Shown here in pieces: positions 9,000 to 16,859 of a stretch of DNA of 64,000 bases; the first letter of the stretch is position 1; each line of letters begins with the position of its first letter. The notes below the pieces were generated by a model. That model was not told where the DNA came from. It made no database searches and saw only the letters and a list, made by a program, of their open reading frames with translations. The stretch is from Psychrobacillus antarcticus (GTDB lineage: Bacteria > Bacillota > Bacilli > Bacillales_A > Planococcaceae). The position numbers and the translations under genes are program-made. Location of the stretch: NCBI RefSeq assembly GCF_029533155.1, contig NZ_JAIZDB010000001.1:124001-188000 (forward strand). Direction: 5' to 3'.

Positions 9000-9854
9000 C
9001 TATTCTGCCGCTGGTTGGTTATTAATAGCAGCATCCATAATTTCTTGTCTTTCTTCATCAGAAATCTCCGCTAAAATTTTATTGATTTCTTCTGTTAACT
9101 CACTGCCCTTTTTCAAACCTACTGCTACTGCTGTTTCTTCTTCTTTTGCTTCAAATCCTTCTGTGAACTCCACCATTGCAAATTTTTCGTTTGCAGACGA
9201 GGCACTAATTCCTTCTGGACGCTCTGATACATAGCCGTCAATAACTCCAGATTCCAATGCTACACGCATAGCGGAGAAGTTATCAGATGCTGGTTGTTTT
9301 TGCACATCTTTAATTTGATCGATTACACCATAATGTGATGTATTCAGCTGACCTGTGATTTTAGCACCACTAAAATCTTGAATAGAAGTAGCCCCTTCAA
9401 AAGGACCACCTTTTTTCACAACCATAACAAAGTTGGAAGTATAGTAGTTTTCCGAGAAATCAATTGTTTCTTTACGATCTTTTGTAGGTGACATTCCCGC
9501 TATAATTGCATCGATTTTATCTGATTGTAATGATGGTACAAGTCCATCCCATTCTGTTTTATAGATGACTAATTCTTTTCCTAATCCGTCTGCAATGCGT
9601 TTAGCGATTTCTACGTCATATCCACCAGCATATTCTGCGTTTCCATCAATCTTCACTCCGCCATTGGAATCATCTAGTTGAGTCCAGTTAAAAGGTGCAT
9701 AAGCAGCTTCTAAACCTACTCTGAACGTATCCGATCCTTTTTCGGAATTATCCGACGAGGAAGAACCTGAATTTTCGGTAGTATCTGTTCCACATGCCGC
9801 TAATAACAATGATAAGCTTGCGAATATCGTTAAAAACCCTAATCTCTTTTTCAT
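9000..9854 (-). CDS. Amino acid ABC transporter substrate-binding lipoprotein (probably lysine)
   Basis: 284 residues. Lipoprotein signal with lipobox LLAAC (Cys near 21), Ser-rich linker, then a family 3 solute-binding protein: AAYAPFNW, GGYDVEIAKRIADGLG, WDGLVPSLQSDKIDAIIAGM and RKETIDFSENYY. Secreted and membrane-anchored. The open frame extends to 9878, but ATG 9854 has GGGAGC 8 nt before it and begins the basic signal peptide. First gene behind the lysine riboswitch, the main reason for naming lysine. The fold alone would also suit arginine, glutamine or cystine. Confidence 0.92.
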   Translation of the reverse strand: MKKRLGFLTIFASLSLLLAACGTDTTENSGSSSSDNSEKGSDTFRVGLEAAYAPFNWTQLDDSNGGVKIDGNAEYAGGYDVEIAKRIADGLGKELVIYKTEWDGLVPSLQSDKIDAIIAGMSPTKDRKETIDFSENYYTSNFVMVVKKGGPFEGATSIQDFSGAKITGQLNTSHYGVIDQIKDVQKQPASDNFSAMRVALESGVIDGYVSERPEGISASSANEKFAMVEFTEGFEAKEEETAVAVGLKKGSELTEEINKILAEISDEERQEIMDAAINNQPAAE

Positions 9855-9913
9855 TCTAATTGCTCCCTTTTTTATCAATGTATGTTTGTGCCTATAAAAA
9901 AAGACAACTTGTA

Positions 9914-9941
9914 CAAAAAAGACCTGAGGTAAACTCAGGTC
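9914..9941 (-). terminator. Riboswitch-controlled terminator of the lysine transporter operon
   Basis: On the minus strand GACCTGAG (9941-9934) pairs with CTCAGGTC (9928-9921), followed by six T residues, 60 bp before the start codon. Confidence 0.85.
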
Positions 9942-9981
9942 GCAATATGTATAGTTGCCCTAAATCCTCTACTTTTCCCAA

Positions 9982-10160
9982 ATGAGATAGCACACCATTA
10001 TAAACTGGGATGTTTATAGTGGACAGTCCTGCAATTATTAACTGCAGACCCAGCAAGCAATATCGAGCATTATTACAAACTTCGGCGACATTTCCTTCTC
10101 CCTAGCATCATAGCTTCTCAAACTCCACTAAGGACTGTTAAATATCGCGCCTCTACCTCA
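9982..10160 (-). ncRNA. Lysine riboswitch (L box)
   Basis: The minus strand carries the L-box landmarks in order: TGAGGTAGAGGCGCGA (P1 5' strand and start of the core), GGAAATGTCGCCGAAG, GCTGGGTCTG, GGACTGTC, and GTGTGCTATCTCAT closing P1. Lysine binding should favour the terminator at 9914-9941 and stop transporter synthesis. Confidence 0.93.
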
Positions 10161-10176
10161 CTATACTAAGTGAGGT
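10155..10176. repeat. Perfect inverted repeat overlapping the L-box P1 strand
   Basis: ACCTCACT, 6-bp loop, AGTGAGGT. One arm lies within the P1 5' strand of the riboswitch and the other just upstream in the same transcript. Confidence 0.8.
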
Positions 10177-10197
10177 CGTTATTCAATTATGTTTCAT

Positions 10198-10226
10198 AGT
10201 TTACAATATACATATATGTCTGTCAA
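10198..10226 (-). promoter_or_regulatory. Promoter of the lysine transporter operon
   Basis: TTGACA at 10226-10221, 17-bp spacer, TAAACT at 10203-10198. The transcript would begin about 15 bp before the inverted repeat and L box. Confidence 0.7.
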
Positions 10227-10289
10227 CTGCTTCAGAATTATTATTAGCTAGGTATACGTTACAATAAATAGATGCATGATAAAAATTAA

Positions 10290-10793
10290 GGAAATCTAAT
10301 TATTAATAGTAGTTCCTTATCTTTATCTAACTTCTTTGAAAACGTGTTTAAATTTACTCCTGGGCGCCGTTTGTGGTTAGTTGTAAGTGGAATTAGTGCA
10401 ATAATTCTAATGCTTGGCGGAATTGTTGATCACTTAGATACAGCGATGATATTTCAGGGTGTATTTTTACTTTCGTGGGCAGCTATATTAGTTACCGATG
10501 CATTAATCATTAAAAAAGCATTGAAAATTGGTGAGGGTTATTATGAGGATCGCCAAGAATATTTATATAAATGGAATCCTGTTGGAGTTGTATCTTTAAT
10601 TGTAGCTAGTGGCATAGGCACATTTGCTGCACTAGGTTATATGGGACCATTTTCACAAAATACCGCAGCTTTCTTTGCAGCTATTTTAGCAGCAATTCTT
10701 ACAGTTATTATTGCGGTATTAACAAAAGGTAAGTATTACAAAAAGGTGCTGCAGATGATATCCCGAAAGAGGATTACATCGCATAATCATTAA
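10290..10793 (+). pseudogene. 3' fragment of an NCS1-type (cytosine/purine/thiamine) permease
   Basis: The open frame runs from a stop at 10287 to 10793. Its first in-frame start is a GTG at 10344 with no ribosome binding site, and homologous-looking residues (SLSLSNFFENVFKFTPGRR) already precede it. The protein has four hydrophobic segments and the NCS1 C-terminal pattern: a TDALIIKK segment followed by the Tyr/Trp-rich loop EYLYKWNPVGV. Full NCS1 carriers are 400-500 residues, so about two thirds of the gene is missing. Most likely a decaying remnant; a short functional membrane protein is possible but unlikely. Confidence 0.7.
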
Positions 10794-10847
10794 TTCCTTT
10801 TTAAAATTTAGTTGATCTGTAAAGAATAGATTTCATTATTGACATAA

Positions 10848-10893
10848 AAAAGTAATCCATTTTTTGAGTTAACGCTCGGGATGGATTACTTTT
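10848..10893. terminator. Hairpin after the permease relic
   Basis: AAAAGTAATCCAT pairs with ATGGATTACTTTT across a 20-nt loop. Probably the original terminator of the broken permease gene. Confidence 0.6.
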
Positions 10894-11018
10894 CACTTCT
10901 GTCATCTTCGTTCTAGAAAATTGTAGGTTCAGAGTGAAAATAAGCTTAACTTCCATTTTAAAAGTGTCGTTAGCAATTTATATGATCAACAGGACATCAA
11001 TTGTATCCGTGATACGCT

Positions 11019-11183
11019 TCACTTTCTTTTTTCTATACTATTGTTAACAACATTTGCTATATTGTGAATGGTACTTTCAAGAGAGTCTATTTTATTTTCA
11101 AATCGATGCAATAAATAAATAGTGACTACAATAGGAAATCCAAAGTTTCCAATTAATTGTACAATGTTTTCCTCCCCAATCAT
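11019..11183 (-). CDS. YvrJ-type small protein
   Basis: 54 codons. The product starts MIGEENIVQLIGNFGFPIVV and has one hydrophobic segment (about residues 11-26) followed by a short charged helix (HRFENKIDSLESTI). The NFGFPI(V)-x-YLL-hR-E pattern is that of the YvrJ family of tiny Bacillus proteins of unknown function. Two ATGs are possible (11189 and 11183). GGGAAGGGGG is fused to the first and lies 6 nt before the second, so 11183 is chosen. Confidence 0.7.
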   Translation of the reverse strand: MIGEENIVQLIGNFGFPIVVTIYLLHRFENKIDSLESTIHNIANVVNNSIEKRK

Positions 11184-11423
11184 GTGCATCCCCCTTCCCT
11201 ATTTTTTACCATTCCTCAAGCAATTGATATACCTGTTGAGTAAACCACTTAAAATTGGAAGACTTGTACTCTTATAAATGACTTGTCCGAAAAGAGGAAA
11301 ATAATCACTCTTAATTTCAAAATCCCCTTTGATTAGATTATTTAATATTTATTATATTATACTATTTTTTTACCATTTTCAGTATAATCATAAGTTGGGA
11401 AATATGCTCTAATTTCTTAGATT

Positions 11424-11437
11424 ATTAGTACATAACT
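11424..11437. promoter_or_regulatory. Upstream half-site related to the regulator dyad
   Basis: ATTAGTACATAACT matches 13 of 14 bases of the dyad core ATTAGTACATTACT exactly 101 bp downstream. Possible second binding site of the same regulator. The rest of 11190-11522 is AT-rich and shows no gene. Confidence 0.35.
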
Positions 11438-11522
11438 CAAACCTAATTTCATAAATCGGCGAAATTTTACTATTTCTTAATAAAAATTGGATAAATATTA
11501 AAGGATATTTAGTTTTTTTCAA

Positions 11523-11543
11523 GAATTAGTACATTACTAATTC
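11523..11543. promoter_or_regulatory. Perfect dyad operator in front of the HTH-TPR regulator gene
   Basis: GAATTAGTA-CAT-TACTAATTC, a perfect 9+3+9 palindrome ending 4 bp before the ribosome binding site. Position and symmetry suit autoregulation by an XRE-type HTH dimer. Confidence 0.6.
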
Positions 11544-11559
11544 ATAAGGGGTGAAGAAA

Positions 11560-12861
11560 ATGAGTAGTATAGGTCATATAATAAAATCAGAAAGAATAAA
11601 CCAAAGTATGAAACAAACCACATTGGCCAAGGGCATCTGCTCTACATCCTACTTAAGCAAAATAGAAAATAATTTTACCGTTCCAAGTGAAGAAGTAATA
11701 ACGTTTTTACTTAAAAAACTAAATATAGAAATAGGTCAAGTATCCAGTGAAAAGGAAAATAAGATTATCGCATCGTTAGCGGAACTGTACAAAATCGGAG
11801 TTTTAAAGAGGGACAAAAAATTTATAAGAGAATTCTTGCAAAAACTCACAAATCAAAAACTACATTTTTTACAACTAAATAATTATTATATTTATCACCT
11901 TTATCTATTTCGTCTACTGTTAATACTAGATGAGGAGGAGGATCTACAATCCACCTATAACGTAATTGTGACAATAAAAGATGATATAGACGATAAACAA
12001 AAGTTTATGATTAATCTAAACTTGGGCATTTATAGTTATTTGAATGGAAACTTTCAAGCTGCATTAAATCGATTAGAGATGTCATTAGGGTTCATAAATA
12101 ATGGAATAAATGAAGAATGGGAAATTGCAGATTTTTATAATGTACTAAGCTTAACTTACTCTAAATGTAATGAATTTTTTAATGCAATAAATTACGCATC
12201 GAAATCATTACTTTATTATAAAGACAATCTTTTATTTGAAAGAGCGATTGATAATTATATCGTTATAGGAATTGCACATAAAGAAATGAGAAAATTTCAA
12301 GAAGCAGAAAAGAACTATAATTTAGCTAAGAAACTGGCAATAGATTATAAACTGAATAATTATGAGGAGGTGATCTATCAAAATCTAGGTTCATTACATG
12401 CAATTCAAGGGAGTCATGAAAAAGCAATTGAGTTTTATAAGCTTAGTTTACAAGTTAAAGAAGAGGATTGTAACGCCGAAAGGTATTTACTAACCATTCT
12501 ATCTATTATAAAAGAGTATTCCAAACAGTCTAATCATCAACAGGTCCTCAAATGGTGTCAGAAAGGCTTAGACAAAATAGTAGAAGGAAAAAATTCTACA
12601 AAAGAATATATTTCTTATTTTTATCACCTAGAAATATATAAGCATTACCACAATTTAACCGACGAACTAGAAATGGTATTAAGGGAAGCTATAAGTTATT
12701 TTGAAAACGAACAAGATGAACGTCACGTTCAAAAGTATTCTATATTATTGGCAGATTATCTTTTTATACATCACAAATTTAAAGCAGCAAGTTTATATTA
12801 TCAAAAAGCAAATCAGATTCTATTTAAACAAAAATTTATACATAAATGGGAGGATTTATAA
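11560..12861 (+). CDS. XRE-type HTH regulator with TPR domain (RRNPP quorum-sensing regulator)
   Basis: 433 residues. N-terminal XRE helix-turn-helix at about 4-65 (IGHIIKSERINQSMKQTTLA then ICSTSYLSKIEN, the segment also typical of NprR/PlcR relatives). The rest, from about 75, is all-helical with TPR-like pairs (for example NLGIYSYLNGNFQAALNRLE, VIGIAHKEMRKFQEAEKNY, NLGSLHAIQGSHEKAIEFY). HTH plus about 9 TPRs and this length fit the RRNPP family, whose TPR domain binds a short imported peptide. Start is ATG 11560 with AAGGGG 8 nt upstream, not the GTG at 11551. A 41-codon exported-peptide gene follows after 1 nt, and a perfect palindrome lies just upstream. Target genes are not identifiable here. 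Confidence 0.85.
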   Translation: MSSIGHIIKSERINQSMKQTTLAKGICSTSYLSKIENNFTVPSEEVITFLLKKLNIEIGQVSSEKENKIIASLAELYKIGVLKRDKKFIREFLQKLTNQKLHFLQLNNYYIYHLYLFRLLLILDEEEDLQSTYNVIVTIKDDIDDKQKFMINLNLGIYSYLNGNFQAALNRLEMSLGFINNGINEEWEIADFYNVLSLTYSKCNEFFNAINYASKSLLYYKDNLLFERAIDNYIVIGIAHKEMRKFQEAEKNYNLAKKLAIDYKLNNYEEVIYQNLGSLHAIQGSHEKAIEFYKLSLQVKEEDCNAERYLLTILSIIKEYSKQSNHQQVLKWCQKGLDKIVEGKNSTKEYISYFYHLEIYKHYHNLTDELEMVLREAISYFENEQDERHVQKYSILLADYLFIHHKFKAASLYYQKANQILFKQKFIHKWEDL

Positions 12862-12862
12862 A

Positions 12863-12988
12863 ATGAAAAAGAAGATTGTATTGCTAACTTTATCAAGTAT
12901 TGTCATCCTGGCTTTGAGCTTTTCAACAAACATTAAACAAATGAGTGAAAACGAATATCCAAGAGTTACATCAAATACATTTATTTAA
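12863..12988 (+). CDS. Candidate signalling pro-peptide of the HTH-TPR regulator
   Basis: 41 codons. The start MKKK is followed by a hydrophobic run (IVLLTLSSIVILALSFS, residues 5-21), then a polar tail ending NEYPRVTSNTFI. This is the layout of PapR/NprX/Phr precursors: Sec signal plus a C-terminal segment cut to 5-8 residues. The ATG lies 1 nt after the regulator stop and uses GGGAGG within the regulator's last codons, so the two are co-translated. The active peptide cannot be fixed from one sequence; the last 5-8 residues are the best guess. A longer in-frame reading from 12701 runs through the regulator gene and is not credible. Confidence 0.72.
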   Translation: MKKKIVLLTLSSIVILALSFSTNIKQMSENEYPRVTSNTFI

Positions 12989-13090
12989 ATAAGGTCGAGT
13001 AATTAGAGTTGCAAATTAAGATCAGTTCATTAACTTGAAGATCTGAATTCATTACTAGAACTATGGGTGAAGGTTCAGCAGAGACTACTT

Positions 13091-13124
13091 AAAAACCGGC
13101 TATCCAATTGGATAGCCGGTTTAT
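13091..13124. terminator. Bidirectional terminator
   Basis: Perfect palindrome AAACCGGCTATCC-AATT-GGATAGCCGGTTT, able to end both the regulator/peptide transcript and the converging symporter transcript. Confidence 0.85.
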
Positions 13125-13162
13125 TGTTTGTTCTACTTATTGTTAACTTAAATTTTCCGATA

Positions 13163-14443
13163 TTAAACCGTTTTTTCTAAAGAAAGATAATACTCTTTTT
13201 CTTTTTGTTCATCGAATCGGCCTTCCCACTTTGCCATAACAATTGTAGCTAATGCATTTCCTACAACATTGACAACAGTACGAGCCATGTCTAGAAGACG
13301 GTCAATTCCTGCGATGAAGGCTAGACCTTCAAGTGGAATACCGACTGTTCCTAAAGTCGCCAATAATACAACAAACGAGACTCCTGGAACTCCTGCAATA
13401 CCTTTGGAAGTGACCATAAGAACTAACACTAACGTAATTTGTTCTGAAATACTTAAGTCAATTCCATACATCTGAGCTATGAAGATAGCTGCAATTGCTT
13501 GGTACAAAGTAGATCCATCTAAGTTAAATGAATACCCTGTTGGCACGACAAAAGACACGATATCCTTTGGTGCTCCAAACTTCTCCATCTTCTCCATTAC
13601 TTTTGGTAAAACCGTTTCCGAACTTGACGTTGAATAGGCTAAAAGGAGTTCATCTTTTAATACTTTCAACAGATGGAATATGTTAATACCTACTAATTTG
13701 GCTATTCCGCCTAGTACAACAATTATAAAGAATATCATCGTTGCATATACTAAAATCATGAGCTTTCCTAGTGGTAATAGAGACTCCAAGCCAAATTTTG
13801 AAACCGTTACCCCGATTAAGGCAAAAACCCCGAAAGGAGCAAATTTCATAATAAGATTTGTAACCCAGAACATTGCATCTGCTGTTCCTTGGAAGAAAGC
13901 TAGTACTGGCTTTCCTTTCTCCCCAACTGCTGCAATACCTAGTCCAAATAATACGGAGAAGAAGATTATGGGAAGCATATCTCCTGTTGCCATTGATTGA
14001 ACAATATTTTCTGGAACTATCCCTACCATAATATCTAATATTCCATTGTCCTCTGATTGCACTTTCTCAGTTGTTTGAACGTATTGATCGATATCACCTT
14101 TGGCAAGGGTTGACATATCTATACCCTCACCAGGTTGGAAAATATTCGCTGCTAATAATCCAACGAGAATCGCAATAGTTGTCACGGCTTCAAAATAAAG
14201 GAGTGTTTTCCCACCTAGTTTCCCTAATTGCTTGAGATCACCAGTTCCGGCAACACCTAAGATTAAAGTCGAAACGATGATTGGAACAACAATCATCTTA
14301 ATCATATTGATAAACATGGTTCCTATAGGCTGTAAGTATTTTTCAACGGAAGGATTTCCAAAGAAGACTGCCCCTACAACGATACCTAGGATTAGACCTA
14401 CTAAAATTTGATATGCTAATGTAAATTTAAATTTCTTTTTCAT
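13163..14443 (-). CDS. Dicarboxylate/amino acid:cation symporter (DAACS family)
   Basis: 426 residues with about eight hydrophobic segments and two re-entrant loops. Seen: the serine-rich loop STSSSETVLPKV near residue 280, PTGYSFNLDGSTLYQ near 307, and IPLEGLAFIAGIDRLLDMART near 375 carrying the cation/substrate Asp and Arg. These are hallmarks of GltP/GltT/DctA carriers that import glutamate/aspartate or C4-dicarboxylates. The open frame reaches 14518, but ATG 14443 follows GGGAGTGGGTGA and begins at the usual MKKK-F start. A cre-like site lies 25-38 nt upstream. A GlnK/GlnL-type two-component system lies just upstream on the same strand and may control it. Confidence 0.92.
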   Translation of the reverse strand: MKKKFKFTLAYQILVGLILGIVVGAVFFGNPSVEKYLQPIGTMFINMIKMIVVPIIVSTLILGVAGTGDLKQLGKLGGKTLLYFEAVTTIAILVGLLAANIFQPGEGIDMSTLAKGDIDQYVQTTEKVQSEDNGILDIMVGIVPENIVQSMATGDMLPIIFFSVLFGLGIAAVGEKGKPVLAFFQGTADAMFWVTNLIMKFAPFGVFALIGVTVSKFGLESLLPLGKLMILVYATMIFFIIVVLGGIAKLVGINIFHLLKVLKDELLLAYSTSSSETVLPKVMEKMEKFGAPKDIVSFVVPTGYSFNLDGSTLYQAIAAIFIAQMYGIDLSISEQITLVLVLMVTSKGIAGVPGVSFVVLLATLGTVGIPLEGLAFIAGIDRLLDMARTVVNVVGNALATIVMAKWEGRFDEQKEKEYYLSLEKTV

Positions 14444-14467
14444 TTTTAAGTCACCCACTCCCCAAAT

Positions 14468-14481
14468 TGTAAACGCTTTCC
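14468..14481. promoter_or_regulatory. Catabolite-responsive element (cre) of the symporter gene
   Basis: Minus-strand GGAAAGCGTTTACA differs from the cre consensus TGAAARCGYTTWCA at one position (G for T at the first base). It sits between the putative promoter and RBS, where CcpA would repress the gene when sugar is present. Confidence 0.6.
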
Positions 14482-14575
14482 GAAGCTCAGAATAGCTTAG
14501 GTAGTAGTATACGGGCAACTTATGTAATCATACAGAATCCTACATTTGTTTTTAAGACACAGATTTTTCTCTAGA

Positions 14576-15454
14576 CTATTTATAACTTTCTAGCACCTCT
14601 AAATAAAGTACTTGAAGGAATTTTTTTATATTTACCTTTATTTTAGAAGGATTTGTCCTATTTTCACCTATTTCTATAGTTAATTTTCGAATCTCTTGAA
14701 AATCGAAGTAACGAGGGGCATAATGCTCAAATTCCGTGGTTGTATAGTCAATGGCTCCAATTGTAGCCATATGCTGCATAGCTAGTAATATCGTTCTACG
14801 TAGTCGCTGTTCGATTGCCTTCATTTCTTTTTTGACGTCTCTCGCATCCTGTTTCACAGCAAGCGATTCATATAGACCTTTTAAGGGTGGAAATGTATTC
14901 AAAGGATTACTTTGTTGGATAAGTATTTCCACTATTGAGATCAGATCATTGCTTCCTACCTCACCCAAAATCCCCATATCACTTAACTTCGAGGTAACAA
15001 CCTCTCTAATACTTTGCTTTTTTAGTACTGGCTTTAAAGAAACAATATTTGCTAAGGAATCTTTTATCGCTAATAGCGAATCCTTCAATTGAAATTGTTC
15101 GGCTGTTTTCGTTAAAATGCTCTGAACCTCAACACGATTGATAGGTTTATGTATAAAAAATTCAATGCCTTTTATATAGGCTTCTCCTACCATCTCTTTA
15201 TTTACAACTTGAGAAATCATTATAAATTGCCCTTCAAACCCCTTACTTTTCAATTGTTCGATCGTTTCGAGTCCATCTAATTCCGGCATTAGAAAATCGA
15301 TGAGAACAACATCTGGTTCTGTTGTGAGAATGCCTGATATACTTTCCTCCCCATTTTCTGCTTCGCCAACAACTATTCCCAGTTCTCCATCTACTATAAT
15401 TTTTTTCAGCATCAATCTGCTTGCTCGATCATCGTCAACAATATAATAGCGCAG
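14576..15454 (-). CDS. GlnL/YcbB-type response regulator (CTG start)
   Basis: 292 residues when read from a CTG at 15454. Receiver domain 1-120: acidic pocket VDDD (7-9), phospho-acceptor Asp53 in LIDFLMPELDG, and Lys in FIHKPIN. The C-terminal half matches the YcbB domain of Bacillus GlnL (LAMQHMATIGAIDY, then FEHYAPRYFDFQEIR). No ATG, GTG or TTG restores the N-terminus; an ATG at 15415 would delete the first strand and the acidic residues. AAGGTGAGG lies 7 nt before the CTG. The gene starts 9 nt after the kinase stop. DNA targets are unknown; in B. subtilis GlnK-GlnL responds to glutamine and controls a glutamine uptake gene. Confidence 0.8.
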   Translation of the reverse strand: MRYYIVDDDRASRLMLKKIIVDGELGIVVGEAENGEESISGILTTEPDVVLIDFLMPELDGLETIEQLKSKGFEGQFIMISQVVNKEMVGEAYIKGIEFFIHKPINRVEVQSILTKTAEQFQLKDSLLAIKDSLANIVSLKPVLKKQSIREVVTSKLSDMGILGEVGSNDLISIVEILIQQSNPLNTFPPLKGLYESLAVKQDARDVKKEMKAIEQRLRRTILLAMQHMATIGAIDYTTTEFEHYAPRYFDFQEIRKLTIEIGENRTNPSKIKVNIKKFLQVLYLEVLESYK

Positions 15455-15463
15455 TTTGCTCCC

Positions 15464-16723
15464 TCACCTTCTCAAGTTTTTTGTTGGAATATTAACTTTG
15501 AAAATAACACCCTTTTTGAGTGATTTAATCTGTATATGGCCTTCTAATGTATGAATAATTTCACGTGTGTGAGAGAGCCCAATACCTGTTGCAGCTACTC
15601 CCTGATCATTGAACTTAGTTGTGTAGCCCGGTTCAAAGACAATTTCTTGTTCTTCTTTTGAGATACCTTTGCCTGTATCTTTAATAACAAACCACGTATT
15701 GTGAGACTCTTCATACACATTTATATAAATTTCTCCGTTATAGAAAATTGCTTCTACTGCATTCGCAACCACATTATTCAATAATCCCAATAACGGAATT
15801 TGCTGCTCCGTTTCAAAATCAATCGAAATAGTCGAGTGAATGACAATTTGTTTTTTTAGCAATTCACTATATTTTTCATTGGCGTCAATAACAAGTTGAA
15901 GTACCTCTGAAAGAAAATAATGCTTCTCCGTTTTCGCTTTTGTGATTTTCTCTAATCCTGCTAGAATACGTTGGGAATCCTTTTTTACCTCATGGATTTC
16001 TTGCGCAATATGGAGTGCCTGAACACTTAAGGAATGATATTCTTGTTTTTTTAGCAGACGATATAAATCATAGCTAGATGCAGTAATTTGTTCAATATGA
16101 TTCATCGATTTTTGTAAATAGAGTGTTTCTGCATATAGATTTGAGCCAACCTCCAACATCTCTTGCATACGCTTGTTTTGTTCCATTATTGTAATGGAAC
16201 TATATAACCCTACTACAAAATAGCTTCGAAAAATGGCTACAAGTGCCAGTAATACCCATTCTTGAAGTTCAAAATCCACATTGCTTACTAACAAATAACG
16301 AACAATATGCTCCACACTATTAGCCGTAAACTCAAATGCTGTAGCAACCGCTCCGAGTAAAAAAGGGGCCGCTTTGAACCGTTCTAACTGTATAACACTT
16401 AAACCAGCTGCAAAAAGCAGATAAAATAAAAATGCCGGTATATGATTCTCAAAAATTAACCAAAAAGAATCACCAGTCAATAACAAATCTTTCCCGATTC
16501 GTACAACTACAACAGCAAGTCCAGTTAAAAAACCCGTGAGGACAAACGAAGCTGGCTGAAATATTAACAGAAGAAAGAAAAAAGCAGCACTTCCTAATCC
16601 AAAACGAAAATCCTCCCCATTGAAAGGAATAACTTTAAATTCACTAGCGATTACAGTGACTAAAATTGTTAAAATCAGGACACTCCATTTATTGGAGACT
16701 AATTGATGTCGTTTAAAAACCAT
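15464..16723 (-). CDS. GlnK/YcbA-type sensor histidine kinase
   Basis: 419 residues. Six hydrophobic segments fill residues 13-180 (no large extracytoplasmic loop), followed by a coiled region and a dimerisation helix with QEIHEVKKD (candidate phospho-acceptor His244). The HATPase follows: N box LNNVVANAVEAI near 310, G1 DTGKGIS near 357, G2 GIGLSHTREII near 385. Membrane kinase of the SpoB_a/GlnK type, partner of the response regulator 9 nt downstream. The symporter gene after the pair suggests sensing of glutamate, glutamine or dicarboxylates (inference). The ATG at 16723 is preceded by GGAGAG. Confidence 0.88.
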   Translation of the reverse strand: MVFKRHQLVSNKWSVLILTILVTVIASEFKVIPFNGEDFRFGLGSAAFFFLLLIFQPASFVLTGFLTGLAVVVVRIGKDLLLTGDSFWLIFENHIPAFLFYLLFAAGLSVIQLERFKAAPFLLGAVATAFEFTANSVEHIVRYLLVSNVDFELQEWVLLALVAIFRSYFVVGLYSSITIMEQNKRMQEMLEVGSNLYAETLYLQKSMNHIEQITASSYDLYRLLKKQEYHSLSVQALHIAQEIHEVKKDSQRILAGLEKITKAKTEKHYFLSEVLQLVIDANEKYSELLKKQIVIHSTISIDFETEQQIPLLGLLNNVVANAVEAIFYNGEIYINVYEESHNTWFVIKDTGKGISKEEQEIVFEPGYTTKFNDQGVAATGIGLSHTREIIHTLEGHIQIKSLKKGVIFKVNIPTKNLRR

Positions 16724-16859
16724 AATTCTCTCCTATATGGATGTATTTAATAGTATGAGTATAACATTTACACGTCAACTTTAGACGAAGCCTACATAGG
16801 TAACATTGTATTTCTATACATTTAAAACGCACTAATATATAGTGAAAATAGGTGATAAT

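Noticed and set aside
10998-11025. GAAGCGTATCACGG on the minus strand, similar to SCC att core
   Set aside because: Only 10 of 11 core bases match, there is no second arm or rlmH context, and about one such match is expected by chance in a window of this size.
12701-12988. 95-codon reading including the peptide gene
   Set aside because: Its first 54 codons lie out of frame inside the regulator gene; the ATG at 12863 with GGGAGG is the real start.
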